Source: CANGTU01 sp046336655
Lineage (GTDB): Bacteria; Bacteroidota; Bacteroidia; Flavobacteriales_D; Sanyastnellaceae
Assembly (NCBI GenBank): GCA_046336655.1
Contig: JBKDGH010000047.1
Span: 1-12,441, forward strand
DNA: 12,441 nucleotides
Direction of reading: 5' to 3'
Part shown: positions 7,140 to 12,260 of the stretch, piece by piece
How positions within the stretch are numbered: position 1 is the stretch's first letter
Layout of the letters: each line of letters opens with the position of its first letter
Program-made: the position numbers and the translations under genes
The notes under the pieces: generated by a model
Told to the model about the DNA's origin: nothing
The model's database searches: none
What the model saw: the letters and a program-made list of their open reading frames with translations, nothing else

Positions 7140-7147
7140 TATCTTCG
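7140..7147 (+). promoter_or_regulatory. Probable rpsA promoter (-7 element)
   Basis: TATCTTCG matches TAnnTTTG at seven of eight positions and is followed by the CGGCCC-type context often seen at starts in this phylum. The -33 element is weak (CTG at 7116-7118, 21 bp upstream). Use of this element gives a leader of about 125-130 nt. Confidence 0.45.
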
Positions 7148-7156
7148 CGGCCCTTC

Positions 7157-7264
7157 TTTCAGGTAGGTAATAACCTGAAATCCAATAGTGAAGTGTCCGG
7201 CTATTGGCTAACTAACCAAAAACCCCTCCGGTTTGACAGGACATTCCCCCTGTGGGAAAACCGG
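7157..7264 (+). promoter_or_regulatory. Structured 5' leader of rpsA
   Basis: Two hairpins are visible. The first is TTTCAGGT (7157-7164) with ACCTGAAA (7173-7180), 8-nt loop. The second is a two-part stem: CCGGTTT (7228-7234) with AAACCGG (7258-7264), and inside it ACAGG (7236-7240) with CCTGT (7249-7253). The second ends 17 nt before the rpsA start and no Shine-Dalgarno lies between. Neither is followed by a U tract. By analogy with E. coli rpsA, whose leader folds and is repressed by S1, this may be an autoregulatory site. Confidence 0.5.
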
Positions 7265-7281
7265 ATACAAGTTAACGCCAA

Positions 7282-9294
7282 ATGGCTGAATCAAAAAGAG
7301 TTAAGGCTGAAGAAGCCGAAGAAAATGCACCGCTCGCGGCAGCAGAAGAAACCACAGAAACCACAGAAACCACAGAAACCGCAGCTGCTGAAGTAGCAGA
7401 AGTGGCAGAAGAAGTGAGTGAAGAAGTGGCAGAAGAAGAAGGTGGTGCAGAAGAAACCCTCGAACTGTACAGCACTGCGGATGAAGCAGCGTACATGAAC
7501 AACGGGGTGTTCGACTGGGACGCTTACGAAGCTGCCTGCGGCTACAAGTCCGACGAGCGCAAGCGTTACGACGACATCTACGAGCAAACCCTCTCCACCA
7601 TCGCGGAAAAAGAGGTGGTTGACGGTACCGTAGTGAGCGTCAACAAAAAAGAAGTAGTCGTGAACATCGGCTACAAGTCAGAAGGTGTAATCCCTGTGAC
7701 CGAATTCCGCTACAATCCGGACCTCAAGCCTGGTGATGTAGTTCCTGTTTACGTAGAACAGCAGGAAGACAAAAACGGTCAGCTCAATGTATCGCACAAG
7801 ACAGCACGCCTGTTCAGCGCATGGGGCAATGTAAACCGCGCGCTCGAGTCAGGTGAAATCATCAAGGGCGACGTGAAGTGCCGCACCAAGGGCGGTCTGA
7901 TCGTGGACGTATTCGGTATCGAAGCGTTCCTTCCGGGCTCACAGATCGATGTGAAGCCAATCCGCGACTACGATGTATACGTAGGCAAAGTGATGGAGCT
8001 CAAGGTGGTGAAGATCAACAACGAATTCAAAAACGTGGTTGTATCGCACAAAGCCCTGATCGAAGCCGAACTCGAAGAGCAGAAGAAGCAGATCATGTCA
8101 GGCCTCGAAAAAGGTCAGGTACTCGAAGGTGTGGTGAAGAACATCACCAGCTATGGAGTATTCGTGGATCTCGGTGGCGTAGACGGTCTGATTCACATCA
8201 CCGACCTCAGCTGGGGCCGCATCAACCATCCGGAAGAAGTGGTTCAGCTCGATTCCAAGATCAATGTCGTTATCCTCGACTTCGATGACGAGAAGAAGCG
8301 CATCGCCCTCGGTCTCAAGCAGCTTTCTGCACATCCATGGGATGCCCTACAGGATCAGCTTCAGGTAGGTCAGAAGATCAAAGGAAAAGTGGTGGTTCTC
8401 GCCGACTACGGAGCATTCGTAGAAGTAGCTCCTGGTGTGGAAGGACTCATTCACGTGTCTGAAATGTCATGGAGCTCCCACCTCCGCTCTGCTCAGGACT
8501 TCCTGAAAGTGGGCGACGAAGTGGAGTGCGTGGTGCTTAACGTGGATAAGGATGAGCGCAAACTCAGCCTCGGCATGAAGCAGCTCACACAGGATCCATG
8601 GGATGGCATCGAGACCCGCTTCGGTGTGGGCAGCAAACATTCTGCAAAGGTTCGCGCATTCACCAACTTCGGTGTGTTCTGCGAACTCGCAGAAGGAATC
8701 GACGGCCTGATCCACATCTCCGACCTCAGCTGGAGCAAGAAGATCAAGCATCCGAGCGAATTCTGCAACGTAGGTGACCAGATCGACGTGGTCGTATTGG
8801 AACTCGATAAAGAGAACCGCCGCATCAGCCTCGGACACAAACAACTCGAAGAGAACCCATGGGATGTATTCGAAACGGTGTTCGCGGAAGGTTCGAAGCA
8901 TCAGGGAACAATAGTGCGCAAGGAGGGCAGCCACGGTGTGGTAGCACTGCCTTACGGACTCGAAGGTTTCTGCCTGAACAAGAACCTGAAGAAGGCCGAC
9001 GGCTCGACCGCGAAAGTGGAAGAAACCCTCGACTTCATCGTGCTGGAGTTCAACAAAAACCAGCGCAAGATCAACGTATCACACATCCACACCTGGAAAG
9101 AAGATGAGCCAGGTATGGAGGCACCAAAAGGCAAAGGCGGCACTCGTGCGGCCAAGCCAGCAGGTGCCGGCGATTCAGTAGCTGTGAAGGCCGTGAACGC
9201 GCAGGTAGAGAAGTCTACACTGGGTGACATTGATGCCCTCGCTGCATTGAAAGAAAAGATGGAAGGCGGAGAAGATAAGCCCGCAGCGGAATAA
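7282..9294 (+). CDS. rpsA: 30S ribosomal protein S1
   Basis: S1 binds mRNA on the small subunit and helps initiation on messages without a strong Shine-Dalgarno, which fits the near absence of such sequences here. The 670-residue product has six OB-fold S1 repeats at about 110-172, 193-256, 278-346, 363-433, 450-520 and 537-600. Repeats 3-5 carry the signature YGVFVDLGGVDGLIHITDLS or close variants (290-309 in repeat 3) and end in LGLKQL / LGMKQL / LGHKQL. Repeats 1 and 2 are diverged, as is usual for the ribosome-binding ones. The N-terminal 60 residues are an acidic, low-complexity extension with a TTE triplet repeated; the C-terminal tail (about 605-670) is Lys/Ala/Glu-rich. Such flanks are common in Bacteroidota S1. 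The start at 7282 is the first ATG of the frame. A strong terminator follows. Confidence 0.97.
   Translation: MAESKRVKAEEAEENAPLAAAEETTETTETTETAAAEVAEVAEEVSEEVAEEEGGAEETLELYSTADEAAYMNNGVFDWDAYEAACGYKSDERKRYDDIYEQTLSTIAEKEVVDGTVVSVNKKEVVVNIGYKSEGVIPVTEFRYNPDLKPGDVVPVYVEQQEDKNGQLNVSHKTARLFSAWGNVNRALESGEIIKGDVKCRTKGGLIVDVFGIEAFLPGSQIDVKPIRDYDVYVGKVMELKVVKINNEFKNVVVSHKALIEAELEEQKKQIMSGLEKGQVLEGVVKNITSYGVFVDLGGVDGLIHITDLSWGRINHPEEVVQLDSKINVVILDFDDEKKRIALGLKQLSAHPWDALQDQLQVGQKIKGKVVVLADYGAFVEVAPGVEGLIHVSEMSWSSHLRSAQDFLKVGDEVECVVLNVDKDERKLSLGMKQLTQDPWDGIETRFGVGSKHSAKVRAFTNFGVFCELAEGIDGLIHISDLSWSKKIKHPSEFCNVGDQIDVVVLELDKENRRISLGHKQLEENPWDVFETVFAEGSKHQGTIVRKEGSHGVVALPYGLEGFCLNKNLKKADGSTAKVEETLDFIVLEFNKNQRKINVSHIHTWKEDEPGMEAPKGKGGTRAAKPAGAGDSVAVKAVNAQVEKSTLGDIDALAALKEKMEGGEDKPAAE
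7351..7380. repeat. In-frame 9-bp tandem repeat in rpsA
   Basis: ACCACAGAA is repeated three times exactly (7351-7377), preceded by GAA and followed by ACC, coding for Thr-Thr-Glu units at residues 24-32. Being a multiple of three, copy changes would keep the frame. Confidence 0.85.
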
Positions 9295-9317
9295 TATTCC
9301 CTCTTTAATCCGAAATG

Positions 9318-9349
9318 AAAAGCCGCCCCTCACCGGGGCGGCTTTTTTG
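9318..9349. terminator. Terminator between convergent rpsA and PAP2 genes, probably bidirectional
   Basis: AGCCGCCCC (9321-9329) pairs with GGGGCGGCT (9335-9343) over a 5-nt loop. TTTTTT follows on the plus strand, and an A run precedes the stem (9318-9321), giving U residues on the minus strand. It lies in the 66-nt gap between two facing genes and can serve both. Confidence 0.93.
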
Positions 9350-9360
9350 ATGCTTTATAC

Positions 9361-10149
9361 CTAAGTGGCTTCGTGATCGCGGTGCAGGAGATTGCGGCGC
9401 AGGAGGTCGAAATACAGAATCAACGCACCGAGTATTAGCCCCTCAAGCGCGCCGAAGCTCACATCCCAGCTCGTATGAGCGCCCATGCTCACCCGCGAAA
9501 CCGCCACCAGCACAGCCCAGATAAGCGGCAGCAAATAGATGCGGTTGGCCGTTGGGCTGCGTGAATAGCGTAGGCTGTAAGCGAGAATAGTGGCAAGCAG
9601 AAAGGCATTGAACGAATGTCCGGACGGAAAACTGTATCCCGTTTCCTCGATCCAATGGCTCAGCACCGACTGATTGATCCCGCTGAATTGAGAAGACTTT
9701 GATTGGATGAGATCGCGCAACACCTCTTTGCGTTGATCTGCATCCAGGGAGTAAAATGAGTTCAGGTCCAGGCTTCCCTCCGACCGCCCGATCAGGAATT
9801 CGTGACTTGGACGCGGAGCAGTGGCCCATTTTTTCACCATGTGCTCATTGACCCACGCAAAGGCGCCGATGACCAGGAGCAGGCGGATGAGCGCGCCGCC
9901 GAAAGTGAGCCATTTGCGGCGGGAGCCTTGCACAAACCGGGTGAAGAAAAAACAGGTCACCACCAGAATCACCAGCGTGCCATACTTCCCACCGGATTCC
10001 GAGATCGACCACGCCACGGTGCTCCACGGCGAAGCCTCAGAGATGCCCGACATGGCGATGGGAGTAAAAAACACAATACCCATAAGCACCAGCCAGCACA
10101 CCGCCGCCCAGAATAAAATTGGTCTTAATGAGGCATCCCGGTTTTCCAT
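9361..10149 (-). CDS. PAP2-family membrane phosphatase
   Basis: An integral membrane phosphatase of the PAP2/type 2 phosphatidic acid phosphatase superfamily, which acts on lipid phosphates such as undecaprenyl pyrophosphate, phosphatidylglycerol phosphate or lipid A; the substrate cannot be told here. All three catalytic motifs are present in the 262-residue product: KxxxxxxRP (K106, R113-P114), PSGH (175-178) and SRxxxxxHxxxD (S218-R219, H225, D229). Hydrophobic segments are seen at about 11-30, 56-70, 83-102, 180-195, 204-218 and 232-250, which suits the six-helix fold. The stretch between motifs 1 and 2 (about 115-172) is a long soluble loop. The gene is convergent with rpsA. TATATTGC just upstream on the minus strand (about 10160-10167) is a weak promoter candidate. 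Confidence 0.92.
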   Translation of the reverse strand: MENRDASLRPILFWAAVCWLVLMGIVFFTPIAMSGISEASPWSTVAWSISESGGKYGTLVILVVTCFFFTRFVQGSRRKWLTFGGALIRLLLVIGAFAWVNEHMVKKWATAPRPSHEFLIGRSEGSLDLNSFYSLDADQRKEVLRDLIQSKSSQFSGINQSVLSHWIEETGYSFPSGHSFNAFLLATILAYSLRYSRSPTANRIYLLPLIWAVLVAVSRVSMGAHTSWDVSFGALEGLILGALILYFDLLRRNLLHRDHEAT

Positions 10150-10210
10150 TGGAGAGGTGCAATATAACCGTCAGCGGATGGACCCGGGACTCGAGAGCCG
10201 CAGCACAGCG

Positions 10211-10294
10211 GCCCCAGCGGGGCTAATCTATGGTAGCCGAAATAGAACAATTGATCGGGCTTTCTGCCCCCGTAGGGGGCTATCTATGAATGGG
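10211..10294. repeat. Two REP-like palindromic repeats
   Basis: Copy 1: GCCCC-AGC-GGGGC (10211-10223) followed by TAATCTATGGTAG. Copy 2: GCCCCC-GTA-GGGGGC (10266-10280) followed by TATCTATGAATGG. Each is a GC-rich hairpin with a 3-nt loop plus the same AT-rich right flank (ATCTATG). Similar CCCC-N3-GGGG elements are scattered in many Bacteroidota intergenic regions. They lie behind the PAP2 start, in the 331-bp gene-free stretch 10150-10480. I see no gene in that stretch. Confidence 0.6.
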
Positions 10295-10302
10295 AAACAA
10301 TA

Positions 10303-10345
10303 TTTAGGAAACAAAAAAAATGTTTCCTGGATTTTGTTTCCTAAA
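10303..10345. repeat. 14-bp perfect inverted repeat with clustered GGAAACA sites
   Basis: TTTAGGAAACAAAA (10303-10316) is the exact reverse complement of TTTTGTTTCCTAAA (10332-10345). A second, competing hairpin is possible: GGAAACA (10307-10313) with TGTTTCC (10321-10327), 7-A loop. A further GGAAACAA lies at 10293-10300, so four copies of one 7-mer fall within 53 bp. There is no U tract after either hairpin. It may be an operator for the ssb-recombinase pair or left over from a lost gene. Confidence 0.65.
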
Positions 10346-10360
10346 AATCCCCCATTGAAA

Positions 10361-10399
10361 ATGCGCCGTGCAAAACGGTTCACAATCCGTTATGCGCAT
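10361..10399. repeat. Nested inverted repeat
   Basis: ATGCGC (10361-10366) pairs with GCGCAT (10394-10399), and inside it AACGG (10374-10378) with CCGTT (10387-10391). The internal loop is lopsided (7 nt against 2). It could be a folded site or a regulator target upstream of ssb. Confidence 0.35.
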
Positions 10400-10456
10400 C
10401 ACATTCCATAATTTATGCACTGATATATAGTTCATTAGCTCGCTCCAGTCGGTTTC

Positions 10457-10468
10457 TTTACCGGTAAA
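10457..10468. promoter_or_regulatory. 12-bp palindrome just before ssb
   Basis: TTTACCGGTAAA is a perfect palindrome ending 12 nt before the ssb start. It is well placed for an operator or a leader hairpin. No convincing TAnnTTTG promoter was found between the repeats and ssb. Confidence 0.35.
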
Positions 10469-10480
10469 AGCACACCTCTC

Positions 10481-10813
10481 ATGCGCGGGTTGAACAAAGT
10501 ATCTCTGATCGGGCATTTGGGCAAGGATCCGGAAGTCAGAACCCTTCCCGACGGCAAATCAGTGGCCCATTTCACGTTGGCCACTTCGGAAGGATATATT
10601 GACAAGTCCGGACAACGACACCATATTACGGACTGGCACCAGCTTGTGGTGTGGGGAGCGTTGGCCGAATTTGCAGGAAAGTACCTGAGCAAGGGCCGGT
10701 TGGTTTACGCAGAGGGCAAGCTGAAAACGCGGCATTACGACACACCCGATGGACAGCGGCGGGTTGTCAGCGAGGTCATTGCCGACCAAATCATCCTGTT
10801 GGATCATAAATAA
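10481..10813 (+). CDS. ssb: Short single-stranded DNA-binding protein without acidic tail
   Basis: An SSB of the bacterial OB-fold family that coats single-stranded DNA. The 110-residue product is essentially only the OB domain: NKVSLIGHLGKDPEVR (5-20) with FTLATSE (31-37), WHQLVVWG (52-59) and YLSKGRLVYAEGKLKTRHY (68-86), all canonical. It ends ADQIILLDHK, right after the last strand. The flexible linker and the acidic C-terminal tip (DDDIPF-like) by which housekeeping SSBs recruit partner proteins are absent. It is therefore probably an accessory paralogue and not the replication SSB. Its stop is 7 nt before the recombinase start, so the two are almost certainly cotranscribed and perhaps translationally coupled. 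A role in handling folded single-stranded recombination sites is inferred from that pairing. Confidence 0.93.
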   Translation: MRGLNKVSLIGHLGKDPEVRTLPDGKSVAHFTLATSEGYIDKSGQRHHITDWHQLVVWGALAEFAGKYLSKGRLVYAEGKLKTRHYDTPDGQRRVVSEVIADQIILLDHK

Positions 10814-10820
10814 TAGTGGT

Positions 10821-11867
10821 ATGAGCTGGCAGGCACAGGTCATCACCCATAAGGGCAAGAAGTGGATTGCGGTCACCTTTCCCAAAAACCAGCTATGGAT
10901 TGACCGGATCAAGCAGATTGAAGGCACGCGATGGTCGGGTACTCACAAAGCCTGGCTGGTGCCTGACACGCCGGGCAACCGCGACAGGTTCAGGATAGCG
11001 CGGGAGGCCGTGCTGAGTCCCGCGCACGAGCAGCGGATCAATCGCTTCAGGCAATGGCTGCAGAGCAAAAGGTATAGTCAGAGCACCATAGAAGTCTACA
11101 GTCAGGCACTTGGAATCTTCCTGTTGTGGTTCAATGAAAGCGATCCGGCGGAGTTGGGAGAAGACGATTTGGTGCGGTTTAACAATGAATACATACTCAA
11201 GCGCAACTGTTCTTCCTCCTATCAAAATCAGGTTGTGAATGCCATCAAGTTGTATTTCAGCACACTTGAGAAAAAGAAACTTCAGCCTGAACTCATTCAT
11301 CGGCCAAAGCGGGAGAAGGTACTTCCCAATGTCCTGAGCAAACAAGAAGTCCAGTTACTTCTGCGGTCAATGGACAACAAAAAACACCTCGCCATGCTCG
11401 CCACTATTTACGCGTGTGGTCTCAGGCGTGGTGAATTATTGAACCTGAAGCCAGCCGATGTGCACAGTGAACGAAAGATCCTGATCATTCGGCAAGCTAA
11501 AGGAAAGAAGGACCGAATAACCCCTATCCCTGAATCCGTGATTGAACTGCTGCGAGAGTATTTCAAACAATATAAGCCCAAAACCTGGCTATTTGAAGGT
11601 CAGACATCCGGGGAGAAGTACGGAGAACGAAGCCTTCAACTCGTGTTTAGGCAGGCCCTCGTCAAATCGGGCATTCGCAAAGAAGCTACGCTGCATTGGC
11701 TCCGGCACAGCTATGCCACACACTTGCTTGAGAACGGCACTGATTTAAGGTATATCCAGCAACTTTTAGGTCACAAAAGCTCTAAAACAACCGAGATATA
11801 CACCCACGTGAGCACCCGGAGCATCGAAGAAATCCGCAGCCCGATCAATGACATTAACTGGAAATAA
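10821..11867 (+). CDS. Tyrosine recombinase/integrase with extra N-terminal domain
   Basis: A site-specific recombinase of the phage-integrase/Xer superfamily. The 348-residue product has three parts. Residues 1-60 form a small extra domain (GKKWIAVTFP, then IKQIEG-RWSGTHKAWLVPD). Residues 70-150 are the SAM-like core-binding domain (FRQWLQSKRYSQSTIEVYSQ). Residues 170-335 are the catalytic domain with a complete active site: R202 in CGLRRGELL, K227 in QAKGKKDRI, H292 and R295 in LHWLRHSYATHLL, H318 in LLGHKSSKTT, and nucleophile Y327 in EIYTHVS. The roughly 16-residue insert that marks integron IntI proteins before the HxxR box is not present (KTWLFEGQTSGEKYGERSLQ), so it is Xer-like. The frame extends upstream to 10749, overlapping ssb, but ATG 10821 gives the normal N-terminus and sits just after the ssb stop. 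It faces a palindromic site and AT-rich genes and probably acts on them. Confidence 0.93.
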   Translation: MSWQAQVITHKGKKWIAVTFPKNQLWIDRIKQIEGTRWSGTHKAWLVPDTPGNRDRFRIAREAVLSPAHEQRINRFRQWLQSKRYSQSTIEVYSQALGIFLLWFNESDPAELGEDDLVRFNNEYILKRNCSSSYQNQVVNAIKLYFSTLEKKKLQPELIHRPKREKVLPNVLSKQEVQLLLRSMDNKKHLAMLATIYACGLRRGELLNLKPADVHSERKILIIRQAKGKKDRITPIPESVIELLREYFKQYKPKTWLFEGQTSGEKYGERSLQLVFRQALVKSGIRKEATLHWLRHSYATHLLENGTDLRYIQQLLGHKSSKTTEIYTHVSTRSIEEIRSPINDINWK

Positions 11868-11898
11868 GGCGAAACTCCTCCACATTGTCAGTTTCGCC
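11868..11898. repeat. Inverted repeat immediately after the recombinase stop
   Basis: GGCGAAACT (11868-11876) pairs perfectly with AGTTTCGCC (11890-11898), 13-nt loop. The left arm begins at the first base after TAA. No U tract follows, so it is not a standard terminator. TTCGCCAAT (11893-11901) can alternatively pair with ATTGGCGAA (11920-11928), so it competes with the next structure. Confidence 0.7.
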
Positions 11899-11914
11899 AA
11901 TCCGCCTATATTTG
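11885..11914 (+). promoter_or_regulatory. Outward promoter behind the recombinase (cassette promoter candidate)
   Basis: TTG (11885-11887), exactly 19 bp, then TATATTTG (11907-11914): both elements and the spacing match the Bacteroidota consensus perfectly. Transcription would start near 11920 and run through the palindromic site into the AT-rich genes. It is the best promoter in the window. Confidence 0.7.
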
Positions 11915-11969
11915 CTTGTATTGGCGAAGTTTCGAGCATAAAAACTTCGCCTATAAGCAAGTTATAGCC
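11904..11969. other. attC-like imperfect palindrome, candidate recombination site
   Basis: A 66-nt element folds into one long broken hairpin. The inner stem is GGCGAAGTTT (11923-11932) with AAACTTCGCC (11942-11951), 10 bp, loop of 9. The middle stem is 11912-11920 with 11952-11960, eight Watson-Crick pairs and one G-T. The outer stem is CTATA (11906-11910) with TATAG (11963-11967). Two bases (TT, 11921-11922) bulge from the left arm only; opposite 11911 the right arm has one extra base. Integron attC sites share this plan: unequal arms, a few extrahelical bases and a short outer box. The right end, GTTATAGCC, resembles the GTTRRRY box, but the match is partial. Only one copy is inside the window. 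Confidence 0.55.
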
Positions 11970-12146
11970 AATGGTAGGAAGACCTTTCACAAGCAGAATG
12001 AATCTTTTTTACATTTTCAGCCACTATAAACCGACATAAAAAACAGGAATGCAAGAAAGTCAACTCATCATCTAATAATTTTGAACGCTGATTAAACCTT
12101 GACGAATTTTGATTGTCTAATGAATAAATTTAAACATCGAGTTCAC

Positions 12147-12215
12147 ATGAAAAATTTATATTCAATTCTGTTATTGACTTTAAATGTAGGTCAATCAATA
12201 AGTCAGTCGACCTGA
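12147..12215 (+). CDS. Mini-ORF coding only a signal-peptide-like segment
   Basis: ATG at 12147 opens 22 codons, MKNLYSILLLTLNVGQSISQ plus two more, then TGA. The product is a typical Bacteroidota signal peptide (MK, hydrophobic core, Ser-Gln end) with nothing to export. No continuation is seen in the other frames. It is either a decayed gene start or a small leader peptide. The spacer from 11970 to 12146 holds no other gene and is strongly AT-rich (about 30% G+C over 12001-12060 by hand count). Confidence 0.3.
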   Translation: MKNLYSILLLTLNVGQSISQST

Positions 12216-12260
12216 AAGGACAAGCTATTGCTGTCAATCGATAATCATAAACTAATTCAT

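Noticed and set aside
8467..8934. Minus-strand open frame inside rpsA (155 codons)
   Set aside because: It is antisense to S1 repeats 4-6; its repetitive product mirrors the repeats of rpsA.
9821..10411. Plus-strand open frame of 196 codons opposite the PAP2 gene
   Set aside because: The minus-strand frame has all three PAP2 motifs, while this one has a low-complexity product and runs into the palindrome-rich gap.
10749..10820. Upstream start for the recombinase (MDSGGL...)
   Set aside because: It would overlap ssb by 65 bases and add residues that are just the shifted frame of ssb; ATG 10821 fits the family and the operon layout.
10821..11867. Classical integron integrase IntI
   Set aside because: The IntI-specific insert before the HxxR box is missing, an extra N-terminal domain is present, and the gene is oriented towards the cargo.
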